NCBI GenBank assembly: GCA_963676045.1
Contig: OY780938.1
Location: forward strand, 1 to 64,000
Length of the DNA: 64,000 nt
Reading direction: 5' to 3'
Origin: Methanogranum sp963676045
GTDB taxonomy: Archaea; Thermoplasmatota; Thermoplasmata; Methanomassiliicoccales; Methanomethylophilaceae
The first letter of the stretch is position 1. Every line of letters starts with the position of its first letter. Below the pieces are notes generated by a model that saw only the letters and a list, made by a program, of their open reading frames with translations, searched no databases and was not told where the DNA came from. Both the position numbers and the translations under genes were made by a program. Positions 1-9,802 of this stretch are shown here, one piece after another.

Positions 1-3000
1 GCTGGTGCGGAGACCGACGTTCCGTAGTCCTGTGTTATGTCAGCCACTGCCGAGCCGCCGTTGGAGTCGAACGATATGGTGTACTCGTTGACGGTCCAGT
101 GTGCTGTGAGGTCGACGTCCTCTGCTGGCATGGTCGTGAACGTGTAGGCTGCCGAGCCGTCGTACCATCCGGAGAAGGTGTAACCCGTCCTGGTTGGATC
201 CGCTGGTGCGGAGACCGACGTTCCGTAGTCCTGTGTTATGTCAGCCACTGCCGAGCCGCCGTTGGAGTCGAACGATATGGTGTACTCGTTGACGGTCCAG
301 TGTGCTGTGAGGTCGACGTCCTCTGCTGGCATGGTCGTGAACGTGTAGGCTGCCGAGCCGTCGTACCATCCGGAGAAGGTGTAACCCGTCCTGGTTGGAT
401 CCGCTGGTGCGGAGACCGACGTTCCGTAGTCCTGTGTTATGTCAGCCACTGCCGAGCCGCCGTTGGAGTCGAACGATATGGTGTACTCGTTGACGGTCCA
501 GTGTGCTGTGAGGTCGACGTCCTCTGCTGGCATGGTCGTGAACGTGTAGGCTGCCGAGCCGTCGTACCATCCGGAGAAGGTGTAACCCGTCCTGGTTGGA
601 TCCGCTGGTGCGGAGACCGACGTTCCGTAGTCCTGTGTTATGTCAGCCACTGCCGAGCCGCCGTTGGAGTCGAACGATATGGTGTACTCGTTGACGGTCC
701 AGTGTGCTGTGAGGTCGACGTCCTCTGCTGGCATGGTCGTGAACGTGTAGGCTGCCGAGCCGTCGTACCATCCGGAGAAGGTGTAACCCGTCCTGGTTGG
801 ATCCGCTGGTGCGGAGACCGACGTTCCGTAGTCCTGTGTTATGTCAGCCACTGCCGAGCCGCCGTTGGAGTCGAACGATATGGTGTACTCGTTGACGGTC
901 CAGTGTGCTGTGAGGTCGACGTCCTCTGCTGGCATGGTCGTGAACGTGTAGGCTGCCGAGCCGTCGTACCATCCGGAGAAGGTGTAACCCGTCCTGGTTG
1001 GATCCGCTGGTGCGGAGACCGACGTTCCGTAGTCCTGTGTTATGTCAGCCACTGCCGAGCCGCCGTTGGAGTCGAACGATATGGTGTACTCGTTGACGGT
1101 CCAGTGTGCTGTGAGGTCGACGTCCTCTGCTGGCATGGTCGTGAACGTGTAGGCTGCCGAGCCGTCGTACCATCCGGAGAAGGTGTAACCCGTCCTGGTT
1201 GGATCCGCTGGTGCGGAGACCGACGTTCCGTAGTCCTGTGTTATGTCAGCCACTGCCGAGCCGCCGTTGGAGTCGAACGATATGGTGTACTCGTTGACGG
1301 TCCAGTGTGCTGTGAGGTCGACGTCCTCTGCTGGCATGGTCGTGAACGTGTAGGCTGCCGAGCCGTCGTACCATCCGGAGAAGGTGTAACCCGTCCTGGT
1401 TGGATCCGCTGGTGCGGAGACCGACGTTCCGTAGTCCTGTGTTATGTCAGCCACTGCCGAGCCGCCGTTGGAGTCGAACGATATGGTGTACTCGTTGACG
1501 GTCCAGTGTGCTGTGAGGTCGACGTCCTCTGCTGGCATGGTCGTGAACGTGTAGGCTGCCGAGCCGTCGTACCATCCGGAGAAGGTGTAACCCGTCCTGG
1601 TTGGATCCGCTGGTGCGGAGACCGACGTTCCGTAGTCCTGTGTTATGTCAGCCACTGCCGAGCCGCCGTTGGAGTCGAACGATATGGTGTACTCGTTGAC
1701 GGTCCAGTGTGCTGTGAGGTCGACGTCCTCTGCTGGCATGGTCGTGAACGTGTAGGCTGCCGAGCCGTCGTACCATCCGGAGAAGGTGTAACCCGTCCTG
1801 GTTGGATCCGCTGGTGCGGAGACCGACGTTCCGTAGTCCTGTGTTATGTCAGCCACTGCCGAGCCGCCGTTGGAGTCGAACGATATGGTGTACTCGTTGA
1901 CGGTCCAGTGTGCTGTGAGGTCGACGTCCTCTGCTGGCATGGTCGTGAACGTGTAGGCTGCCGAGCCGTCGTACCATCCGGAGAAGGTGTAACCCGTCCT
2001 GGTTGGATCCGCTGGTGCGGAGACCGACGTTCCGTAGTCCTGTGTTATGTCAGCCACTGCCGAGCCGCCGTTGGAGTCGAACGATATGGTGTACTCGTTG
2101 ACGGTCCAGTGTGCTGTGAGGTCGACGTCCTCTGCTGGCATGGTCGTGAACGTGTAGGCTGCCGAGCCGTCGTACCATCCGGAGAAGGTGTAACCCGTCC
2201 TGGTTGGATCCGCTGGTGCGGAGACCGACGTTCCGTAGTCCTGTGTTATGTCAGCCACTGCCGAGCCGCCGTTGGAGTCGAACGATATGGTGTACTCGTT
2301 GACGGTCCAGTGTGCTGTGAGGTCGACGTCCTCTGCTGGCATGGTCGTGAACGTGTAGGCTGCCGAGCCGTCGTACCATCCGGAGAAGGTGTAACCCGTC
2401 CTGGTTGGATCCGCTGGTGCGGAGACCGACGTTCCGTAGTCCTGTGTTATGTCAGCCACTGCCGAGCCGCCGTTGGAGTCGAACGATATGGTGTACTCGT
2501 TGACGGTCCAGTGTGCTGTGAGGTCGACGTCCTCTGCTGGCATGGTCGTGAACGTGTAGGCTGCCGAGCCGTCGTACCATCCGGAGAAGGTGTAACCCGT
2601 CCTGGTTGGATCCGCTGGTGCGGAGACCGACGTTCCGTAGTCCTGTGTTATGTCAGCCACTGCCGAGCCGCCGTTGGAGTCGAACGATATGGTGTACTCG
2701 TTGACGGTCCAGTGTGCTGTGAGGTCGACGTCCTCTGCTGGCATGGTCGTGAACGTGTAGGCTGCCGAGCCGTCGTACCATCCGGAGAAGGTGTAACCCG
2801 TCCTGGTTGGATCCGCTGGTGCGGAGACCGACGTTCCGTAGTCCTGTGTTATGTCAGCCACTGCCGAGCCGCCGTTGGAGTCGAACGATATGGTGTACTC
2901 GTTGACGGTCCAGTGTGCTGTGAGGTCGACGTCCTCTGCTGGCATGGTCGTGAACGTGTAGGCTGCCGAGCCGTCGTACCATCCGGAGAAGGTGTAACCC

Positions 3001-6000
3001 GTCCTGGTTGGATCCGCTGGTGCGGAGACCGACGTTCCGTAGTCCTGTGTTATGTCAGCCACTGCCGAGCCGCCGTTGGAGTCGAACGATATGGTGTACT
3101 CGTTGACGGTCCAGTGTGCTGTGAGGTCGACGTCCTCTGCTGGCATGGTCGTGAACGTGTAGGCTGCCGAGCCGTCGTACCATCCGGAGAAGGTGTAACC
3201 CGTCCTGGTTGGATCCGCTGGTGCGGAGACCGACGTTCCGTAGTCCTGTGTTATGTCAGCCACTGCCGAGCCGCCGTTGGAGTCGAACGATATGGTGTAC
3301 TCGTTGACGGTCCAGTGTGCTGTGAGGTCGACGTCCTCTGCTGGCATGGTCGTGAACGTGTAGGCTGCCGAGCCGTCGTACCATCCGGAGAAGGTGTAAC
3401 CCGTCCTGGTTGGATCCGCTGGTGCGGAGACCGACGTTCCGTAGTCCTGTGTTATGTCAGCCACTGCCGAGCCGCCGTTGGAGTCGAACGATATGGTGTA
3501 CTCGTTGACGGTCCAGTGTGCTGTGAGGTCGACGTCCTCTGCTGGCATGGTCGTGAACGTGTAGGCTGCCGAGCCGTCGTACCATCCGGAGAAGGTGTAA
3601 CCCGTCCTGGTTGGATCCGCTGGTGCGGAGACCGACGTTCCGTAGTCCTGTGTTATGTCAGCCACTGCCGAGCCGCCGTTGGAGTCGAACGATATGGTGT
3701 ACTCGTTGACGGTCCAGTGTGCTGTGAGGTCGACGTCCTCTGCTGGCATGGTCGTGAACGTGTAGGCTGCCGAGCCGTCGTACCATCCGGAGAAGGTGTA
3801 ACCCGTCCTGGTTGGATCCGCTGGTGCGGAGACCGACGTTCCGTAGTCCTGTGTTATGTCAGCCACTGCCGAGCCGCCGTTGGAGTCGAACGATATGGTG
3901 TACTCGTTGACGGTCCAGTGTGCTGTGAGGTCGACGTCCTCTGCTGGCATGGTCGTGAACGTGTAGGCTGCCGAGCCGTCGTACCATCCGGAGAAGGTGT
4001 AACCCGTCCTGGTTGGATCCGCTGGTGCGGAGACCGACGTTCCGTAGTCCTGTGTTATGTCAGCCACTGCCGAGCCGCCGTTGGAGTCGAACGATATGGT
4101 GTACTCGTTGACGGTCCAGTGTGCTGTGAGGTCGACGTCCTCTGCTGGCATGGTCGTGAACGTGTAGGCTGCCGAGCCGTCGTACCATCCGGAGAAGGTG
4201 TAACCCGTCCTGGTTGGATCCGCTGGTGCGGAGACCGACGTTCCGTAGTCCTGTGTTATGTCAGCCACTGCCGAGCCGCCGTTGGAGTCGAACGATATGG
4301 TGTACTCGTTGACGGTCCAGTGTGCTGTGAGGTCGACGTCCTCTGCTGGCATGGTCGTGAACGTGTAGGCTGCCGAGCCGTCGTACCATCCGGAGAAGGT
4401 GTAACCCGTCCTGGTTGGATCCGCTGGTGCGGAGACCGACGTTCCGTAGTCCTGTGTTATGTCAGCCACTGCCGAGCCGCCGTTGGAGTCGAACGATATG
4501 GTGTACTCGTTGACGGTCCAGTGTGCTGTGAGGTCGACGTCCTCTGCTGGCATGGTCGTGAACGTGTAGGCTGCCGAGCCGTCGTACCATCCGGAGAAGG
4601 TGTAACCCGTCCTGGTTGGATCCGCTGGTGCGGAGACCGACGTTCCGTAGTCCTGTGTTATGTCAGCCACTGCCGAGCCGCCGTTGGAGTCGAACGATAT
4701 GGTGTACTCGTTGACGGTCCAGTGTGCTGTGAGGTCGACGTCCTCTGCTGGCATGGTCGTGAACGTGTAGGCTGCCGAGCCGTCGTACCATCCGGAGAAG
4801 GTGTAACCCGTCCTGGTTGGATCCGCTGGTGCGGAGACCGACGTTCCGTAGTCCTGTGTTATGTCAGCCACTGCCGAGCCGCCGTTGGAGTCGAACGATA
4901 TGGTGTACTCGTTGACGGTCCAGTGTGCTGTGAGGTCGACGTCCTCTGCTGGCATGGTCGTGAACGTGTAGGCTGCCGAGCCGTCGTACCATCCGGAGAA
5001 GGTGTAACCCGTCCTGGTTGGATCCGCTGGTGCGGAGACCGACGTTCCGTAGTCCTGTGTTATGTCAGCCACTGCCGAGCCGCCGTTGGAGTCGAACGAT
5101 ATGGTGTACTCGTTGACGGTCCAGTGTGCTGTGAGGTCGACGTCCTCTGCTGGCATGGTCGTGAACGTGTAGGCTGCCGAGCCGTCGTACCATCCGGAGA
5201 AGGTGTAACCCGTCCTGGTTGGATCCGCTGGTGCGGAGACCGACGTTCCGTAGTCCTGTGTTATGTCAGCCACTGCCGAGCCGCCGTTGGAGTCGAACGA
5301 TATGGTGTACTCGTTGACGGTCCAGTGTGCTGTGAGGTCGACGTCCTCTGCTGGCATGGTCGTGAACGTGTAGGCTGCCGAGCCGTCGTACCATCCGGAG
5401 AAGGTGTAACCCGTCCTGGTTGGATCCGCTGGTGCGGAGACCGACGTTCCGTAGTCCTGTGTTATGTCAGCCACTGCCGAGCCGCCGTTGGAGTCGAACG
5501 ATATGGTGTACTCGTTGACGGTCCAGTGTGCTGTGAGGTCGACGTCCTCTGCTGGCATGGTCGTGAACGTGTAGGCTGCCGAGCCGTCGTACCATCCGGA
5601 GAAGGTGTAACCCGTCCTGGTTGGATCCGCTGGTGCGGAGACCGACGTTCCGTAGTCCTGTGTTATGTCAGCCACTGCCGAGCCGCCGTTGGAGTCGAAC
5701 GATATGGTGTACTCGTTGACGGTCCAGTGTGCTGTGAGGTCGACGTCCTCTGCTGGCATGGTCGTGAACGTGTAGGCTGCCGAGCCGTCGTACCATCCGG
5801 AGAAGGTGTAACCCGTCCTGGTTGGATCCGCTGGTGCGGAGACCGACGTTCCGTAGTCCTGTGTTATGTCAGCCACTGCCGAGCCGCCGTTGGAGTCGAA
5901 CGATATGGTGTACTCGTTGACGGTCCAGTGTGCTGTGAGGTCGACGTCCTCTGCTGGCATGGTCGTGAACGTGTAGGCTGCCGAGCCGTCGTACCATCCG

Positions 6001-6038
6001 GAGAAGGTGTAACCCGTCCTGGTTGGATCCGCTGGTGC
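1..6038 (-). repeat. Tandem array of 201-bp units (about 30 copies)
   Basis: The 201-bp unit starting at position 1 recurs at 202, 403 and so on up to 6031, which gives 30 full copies plus 8 bases. Every copy I compared by eye looked identical. The array is already running at the left edge, so its real length is unknown. It is visibly richer in G+C than the neighbouring DNA. Each unit is exactly 67 codons, so the copy number can change without breaking a reading frame. Read on the minus strand, every unit encodes one InlB-B/Listeria-Bacteroides repeat. Perfect identity points to very recent amplification, strong gene conversion, or an assembly effect. Confidence 0.97.
1..6038 (-). CDS. InlB-type repeat surface protein, repeat region only (partial at both ends)
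   Basis: The minus strand of the array is open throughout. Each 67-residue unit contains TGYTFSGWYDGSAAYTF, then PAEDVDLTAHWTVNEYTISF, then a DSNGGS segment and a SAPADPTR linker. This is the hallmark GYTFSGWY...LTAHW pattern of the Listeria-Bacteroides repeat (Flg_new, PF09479), a small beta-grasp-like module found in surface proteins. No start, signal peptide or stop lies inside the array, and the C-terminus is off the left edge. The same sequence continues in the opposite direction from 6039, so this stretch is probably the inverted middle of the gene that ends at 7169 rather than a separate gene. The coding frame is certain in character; its membership of a given gene is not. Confidence 0.7.
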
Positions 6039-6157
6039 AGGACGGGTTACACCTTCTCCGGATGGTACGACGGCTCGGCAGCCTACACGTTCACGACCAT
6101 GCCAGCAGAGGACGTCGACCTCACAGCACACTGGACCGTCAACGAGTACACCATATC
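5902..6157. repeat. Palindromic fold-back junction: 118-bp inverted repeat with 20-bp spacer
   Basis: Positions 5902-6019 (last unit of the minus-oriented array) are the exact reverse complement of 6040-6157, separated by 20 bases (6020-6039). Outside these arms the two sides diverge: the right side becomes unique coding DNA. At the break the array reads ...gctggtgc and then switches to aggacgggttac, so the two orientations share at most a single C. A perfect 118-bp palindrome with a short spacer is normally unstable in vivo. It fits either a recent inversion or template switch in the repeat array, or a fold-back (chimeric) assembly or amplification artefact. Confidence 0.93.
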
Positions 6158-7169
6158 CTTCACAGATGGAGGTTCAGGATTCCCAGTTCCCTCAAAGGTA
6201 ACATTGACATATTCTGAATTATCGGCATATCGTCTTCCATCACCTATTGTTCAAGAAGGATACACATTCTCCGGATGGTATGACGGTACGCATAAGGTTA
6301 CAAGATTGACCGAATCAATGTTCACAAATGGCAAGTTGACGCTTGTAGGTAAGTGGATAATGGATGAATACACGGTCTCCGTCACATCTGAAAATGTATC
6401 CGTATCGGGCGTCAATGATGGAGATGCATATCCATACGGAACACAGGTAAGTTTCACTGCTGTACCGATCGAGGGATATTCCGACGTCATTGTCAGAGTT
6501 TCTGTCGGCGGAGGGGAATATTACACCCTTACGGATGTCAACGGGATATATTATCTGACGATAACCGACGATACGGTCATAGCTGTGTCGGCATCCATCG
6601 AGACATATACAGTTGAGACGGATTACGATGCAGAGGTAATATCGGTCACTGGGGTACCATCTACAGGAACTGTATCATATGGCGATAGTCTAATCGTAGG
6701 AATAACATCTATCGTTACCGTGAGTGCGATACACGTCACTGTTACAATGGGAGGGGAGCAAATGGATGCATTCTCCTATTCTGACGGATCATTGATAGCC
6801 GGAACAGTAACAATACCGTACGTCACAGGAGATGTCACGATCACAATCACATATGATGTGCCAATCGATCAACCAACATCAGAGAAGGGTTTCCCATGGT
6901 GGATTCTGATAGCCGCCATCATATTGATCGGCCTGATACTCTTCTTCTTGTTCTACAAGAGAAGGAAGCTGATATTCGATGAGGATCAGTTCACAGTCAT
7001 GATAAACGGTACAATGGCAGAGAGCGGTTCGAAGATACACAAGGGAGATTCATTGGTTATACAGGCAAAGAAGCAGTCTGGATACGGTGTATCCAAGGCC
7101 ACAGGTTCCAATGGCGCGTTTGTGGTCGAAGGCAGATTCGGCAATGTGGTGGTCTCAACTACAGAGTGA
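6039..7169 (+). CDS. InlB-repeat cell-surface protein, C-terminal part (5' end missing)
   Basis: 376 codons in the same frame as the canonical repeat, starting inside an InlB-B unit (TGYTFSGWYDGSAAYTF) at the palindromic junction. A second, diverged InlB repeat follows (GYTFSGWYDGTHKV...LTLVGKW, about residues 70-110). Then come two divergent InlB-like beta modules (EYTVSVTSENVSVSG...; about 110-280). A transmembrane helix (GFPWWILIAAIILIGLILFF, about 286-308) precedes a KRRK stop-transfer motif. About 70 residues of glycine-rich beta sequence follow the helix. This looks like the anchored C-terminus of a large exported protein whose repeats project from the cell. The upstream reading frame through the array on this strand is an antisense frame and not protein-like. 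There is no start codon to propose. It ends with TGA. Confidence 0.8.
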   Translation, partial: RTGYTFSGWYDGSAAYTFTTMPAEDVDLTAHWTVNEYTISFTDGGSGFPVPSKVTLTYSELSAYRLPSPIVQEGYTFSGWYDGTHKVTRLTESMFTNGKLTLVGKWIMDEYTVSVTSENVSVSGVNDGDAYPYGTQVSFTAVPIEGYSDVIVRVSVGGGEYYTLTDVNGIYYLTITDDTVIAVSASIETYTVETDYDAEVISVTGVPSTGTVSYGDSLIVGITSIVTVSAIHVTVTMGGEQMDAFSYSDGSLIAGTVTIPYVTGDVTITITYDVPIDQPTSEKGFPWWILIAAIILIGLILFFLFYKRRKLIFDEDQFTVMINGTMAESGSKIHKGDSLVIQAKKQSGYGVSKATGSNGAFVVEGRFGNVVVSTTE

Positions 7170-7172
7170 GCT

Positions 7173-7206
7173 CCATAAGCATCTATGGGTGATCAAACTT
7201 TTTAAA
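7173..7206 (+). terminator. Possible terminator of the surface-protein gene
   Basis: Just after the TGA stop a short hairpin (CCATA, 6-base loop, TATGG) is followed by a T-rich run starting at 7198 (actttttaaaattttatctttt). The stem is weak. Archaeal termination mainly needs the T-run, which is clear. Confidence 0.45.
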
Positions 7207-7282
7207 ATTTTATCTTTTAATGATATTTTCTCGATTTCTGTTGTTCTTTCAATCAATCGGCCACTACATTCTTTATCTATAA

Positions 7283-7326
7283 TTTAGGTATACCAAAATT
7301 ATAAATACTTTTTAGGCATTCCTAAA
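7283..7326 (+). promoter_or_regulatory. Two DtxR/IdeR-like operator palindromes around a TATA box
   Basis: TTTAGGCATTCCTAAA at 7311-7326 is a perfect 16-bp palindrome. TTTAGGTATACCAAAA at 7283-7298 is a near copy with the same TTTAGG-N4-CC(T/A)AAA layout, 28 bp upstream. A TATA-like ttataaata lies between them (7299-7307). The spacing of a TATA box and a start codon at 7358 makes the downstream box overlap the expected transcription start. TTAGG-type palindromes are typical sites of metal-dependent DtxR/IdeR/MntR repressors, so iron or manganese control of the next gene is inferred. The repressor itself is not in the window. Confidence 0.6.
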
Positions 7327-7357
7327 TATAGGTCTGGTAAACCAAGGACGATCAATA

Positions 7358-7903
7358 ATGTTGGAAGGATATCTGATGAAGCATGCGGCACCAACCCTCG
7401 CAGGGGTGAAATGCGGTAGCCTATTCAGGATATCCTTGGACACTGGCGCTCTACACCAACAAATGTCAAGAATGAACTCCGTATTGAATCACCATGGTGT
7501 TAGGGTCATCGTCCTCCGGTCATCGGGCAGGGAGCATTTGGTATATGCCTTTAGACCAAGAATGCTCAGTGACAGCCTGTCCGATGACCGCATTTTCAGT
7601 TTTCTGTTTGAAAGAGGATATGATACAGTCAATGCAAATCATCTTGTAATCTCTCTCGAGAGGAAGATCGACGAAAAACAGGGACTTGTTCATGAGATCG
7701 GCATATTCCTTGGATATCCTTTGGACGATGTGATCGGATTCATAGATAACAAGGGCAGGCATTACAAGTGTTCGGGATGTTGGAAGGTTTATGGGGATGC
7801 TCGCTTTGCACAGAATCTTTTCTGTAAGATAAGGGAATGTAGGAAAAGATATGACCATATGTACCAGCAGGGGATCCCAATAACAAATTCTCTGATCTCA
7901 TGA
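7358..7903 (+). CDS. DUF3793 family protein
   Basis: 181 residues that I recognise as DUF3793. The N-terminal HAAPTLAGVKCGSLF motif, the central HEIGIFLGYPLDDVIGFI motif and the C-terminal YKCSGCWKVYGD motif are the family signatures. DUF3793 is common in clostridia and in gut methanogens and has no established biochemical role; it is often found near flavodoxin or iron-uptake genes. The protein is soluble, with no signal or membrane segment. A second ATG at 7376 has a better Shine-Dalgarno-like GGAAGG and would give MKHAAPTLAG, close to how many homologues begin, so the start is uncertain by six codons. Two DtxR-like palindromes lie upstream, suggesting that metal limitation induces it. Monocistronic. 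Confidence 0.85.
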   Translation: MLEGYLMKHAAPTLAGVKCGSLFRISLDTGALHQQMSRMNSVLNHHGVRVIVLRSSGREHLVYAFRPRMLSDSLSDDRIFSFLFERGYDTVNANHLVISLERKIDEKQGLVHEIGIFLGYPLDDVIGFIDNKGRHYKCSGCWKVYGDARFAQNLFCKIRECRKRYDHMYQQGIPITNSLIS

Positions 7904-8016
7904 ACAATACTGATCTGATATCAGACGGCCATTGATTTAGATATACAATAGGAAACTCAATCGTTTTTATATCCATATCTCGATATCATATCACATTGTA
8001 TTTCGGAGGTCAGGAT

Positions 8017-8337
8017 ATGGCAAAAGAATGTACGGTCAGGGTCGATGCGGGCGTATGTAAGATGGTAACGACCATACATGCAAAAGAGAATGAAATGGGC
8101 ATGATAGAATTGGACATCCAAAGTGACTGTCCTAATGTCCTCAAATTATCTTGGATTGTTCAACCTGTATCTCCGTGGACCGAGGTCGAGGCGGCAATGA
8201 ATGAGACGGATATATACAAATGGGCCAGCGATAGATTGCCTCATGCGGCATGTCCAGTTCCATGTGCTATGATAAAGGCCGTAGAGGTAGCAGGCGATCT
8301 GGGTCTTAAGAGGAATGTAACGATAGAGATATCCTGA
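8017..8337 (+). CDS. Small conserved Cys-containing protein (resembles DUF6951)
   Basis: 106 residues. I chose the ATG at 8017 because a strong GGAGGT (8005-8010) sits six bases upstream; a TTG at 7996 would place that ribosome site inside the gene. Features: an N-terminal beta segment with CTVRVDAGVCKM, a SDCP motif near residue 36 and a conserved-looking HAACPVPCAMIKAVEVA segment near residues 76-92 that precedes a C-terminal strand. The cluster of cysteines (about positions 5, 14, 37, 79 and 83) suggests metal or Fe-S binding, but no enzyme family is evident. Such proteins occur in methanogens and anaerobic bacteria. It ends immediately next to the convergent gene at 8338, so the two 3' ends abut. 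Confidence 0.7.
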   Translation: MAKECTVRVDAGVCKMVTTIHAKENEMGMIELDIQSDCPNVLKLSWIVQPVSPWTEVEAAMNETDIYKWASDRLPHAACPVPCAMIKAVEVAGDLGLKRNVTIEIS

Positions 8338-9369
8338 TCACCATCCATACTTGAATATGGAGCGGTATTCAATATATTTCCTAGTCATCTGCGGGTGTCT
8401 TATGCAACCTGCTATGCCATCGATCCATAGATGGTCGAAGACCAGGAGTTTTGATATCCTGTCATAGTCCTCTTCGGTCATAGTTTCTATGTATCCATGG
8501 ATTTCCAGGAATCTTTTGTTCGAGTATCCGCTTTTCTTCCACCAATCGTCTAAGAGCGGGGGATTGTCGGAGAGGACAGCATTAGCAGCCATCTGTCCCG
8601 ATAGTATCGCTATCTTAAGGCCGCCGTAGGATATAGGATTGGGCATCGCAGCGGCATCGCCGATTACCATGGCATTCCCTACGACGATTTCATCTAGACC
8701 GCCAGTAGGTATGAAGCGGGTCCCCTTTGTGATATATTCGGACAGCGCCATATATTGAGTGGAGCTTATGCAGCGATCGTCGCCGCATGGGAAAATCCAA
8801 TCGTATTTGCCTTTGAATTCGGGACCGCATTTGAGTATAAGCTTGTCATCGTCTTTTCCTTTTATGATGTACTTCGTCACAGGTATGCAAGATCTGGGTC
8901 TTTTTCTGAAAATCTCCTTTCGAACAATAGAGAAAGCCCCATCAGCACCTATGAGGTATCTGCATGTCAGTTCTCTTCCTGAAGATGTATGTAGTATGTA
9001 AGTTCCTTTTTCCTCTATGGATATAACAGAATCCTTGATGAAATCGATCCTGTCCTGGCAATCTTTTTTTATGTGTCTCAGGAATGAAGGTCTGTCGATT
9101 ATGAGTCCCTTTCCTCCCATCTTGATCCGCTTTCCATCAGGGAATTCTATCTCGATGCCTTTTACATGATTCTTTATGTCGGTTTTTTCTATCGACCTGT
9201 AATTGAGTATGTCTTTGCCGATTCCACAGCCGCAGATTTCATGGTATCTTGTGAACTGAGCCTCCCCGAGGCGTTCTATGACTGCCACTTTCAGATCACT
9301 TTTGTAAAGCGATGCTGCTGCAGAAGACCCTGCGGGACCTGAACCTACAATGATGACATCATAATCCAT
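8338..9369 (-). CDS. Geranylgeranyl reductase (GGR)-family FAD-dependent oxidoreductase
   Basis: 343 residues. The N-terminal MDYDVIIVGSGPAGSSAAA is a Rossmann dinucleotide-binding motif, followed by ERL at the end of strand 2. A second FAD contact (VVGNAMVIGDAAAMPNPI) lies near residue 230, typical of the GGR/digeranylgeranylglycerophospholipid reductase and electron-transfer flavoprotein-quinone families. An ICGCGIG segment near residue 46 matches the CxCG-like element seen in archaeal GGRs. The likely role is saturation of isoprenoid chains of membrane lipids or of menaquinone-like compounds; the exact substrate cannot be told. It is slightly short for archaeal GGR (around 390-400). It stands alone; upstream on the minus strand is a TATA-like cataaatta near 9402. 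Confidence 0.75.
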   Translation of the reverse strand: MDYDVIIVGSGPAGSSAAASLYKSDLKVAVIERLGEAQFTRYHEICGCGIGKDILNYRSIEKTDIKNHVKGIEIEFPDGKRIKMGGKGLIIDRPSFLRHIKKDCQDRIDFIKDSVISIEEKGTYILHTSSGRELTCRYLIGADGAFSIVRKEIFRKRPRSCIPVTKYIIKGKDDDKLILKCGPEFKGKYDWIFPCGDDRCISSTQYMALSEYITKGTRFIPTGGLDEIVVGNAMVIGDAAAMPNPISYGGLKIAILSGQMAANAVLSDNPPLLDDWWKKSGYSNKRFLEIHGYIETMTEEDYDRISKLLVFDHLWIDGIAGCIRHPQMTRKYIEYRSIFKYGW

Positions 9370-9456
9370 TGATATCGAATTTAGACCTTGTCGGTATTAG
9401 TAATTTATGGTTTTCAGAGGATCAGATAGATGATTCGTCAAAAGTGTCCAGACTTC

Positions 9457-9464
9457 TTTATAAT
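9457..9464 (+). promoter_or_regulatory. TATA box of a probably leaderless gene
   Basis: tttataat begins 28 bases before the ATG at 9485, the usual archaeal TATA-to-start distance. There is no Shine-Dalgarno sequence, so the transcript probably starts at or next to the start codon. Confidence 0.5.
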
Positions 9465-9484
9465 GAAATGTTTATTACAATATC

Positions 9485-9802
9485 ATGAAGCCCAATGCGG
9501 CGGTCGAGGAAATACCATCATTCGGTGTTGATGTCATAGGCATAGCATGTCTTAACGGGGTACCTTCCGGTATAATCTTCTTCCATGAGGGTAAATTGCT
9601 TAGTGCGGAATTCACCAACGAGCACGCCGAATCAGTACCGGTGGTGGCATTAAGCAAACGTACTATCACAACGATAAATGCACCAAACGGCATGAAGGCC
9701 GTCATAAAAGGAAAAAGGGTCACGCGGGAGTATTCCAAGGACTTCCGTGCGATAATCGAGACTAAGACCTCATACGAGGTCGTAAGTCTCGATCAAGATT
9801 AA
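9485..9802 (+). CDS. Conserved hypothetical protein, 105 residues
   Basis: I do not recognise the family. The protein is soluble, with an alternating beta pattern (VDVIGIACLNGVPSGIIFFH, then KLLSAEFTNEHAESV, then RTITTINAPNGMKAVIKGK) that suggests a small beta-sandwich or barrel. It has a single Cys and no catalytic-looking motif. The start is supported by a TATA-like box 28 bp upstream, which implies a leaderless message. It overlaps the 3' end of cobT by 4 bp in a convergent arrangement. The opposite strand is also open here, but codon character and the promoter favour this strand. Confidence 0.6.
   Translation: MKPNAAVEEIPSFGVDVIGIACLNGVPSGIIFFHEGKLLSAEFTNEHAESVPVVALSKRTITTINAPNGMKAVIKGKRVTREYSKDFRAIIETKTSYEVVSLDQD

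Noticed and set aside
1..6038. CRISPR array
   Set aside because: Units are 201 bp, contiguous and without unique spacers, and they encode a known protein repeat.
99..7169. A single 2356-codon plus-strand gene through the repeat array
   Set aside because: The array part is the antisense of the InlB repeats: Cys-, Trp- and Arg-rich and not like any protein. Only the part from 6039 has normal protein character, so I annotate that part alone.
9475..9738. Minus-strand open frame opposite the 105-residue gene
   Set aside because: No promoter or ribosome site, and it ends inside the promoter of the plus-strand gene, which has a well-placed TATA box.
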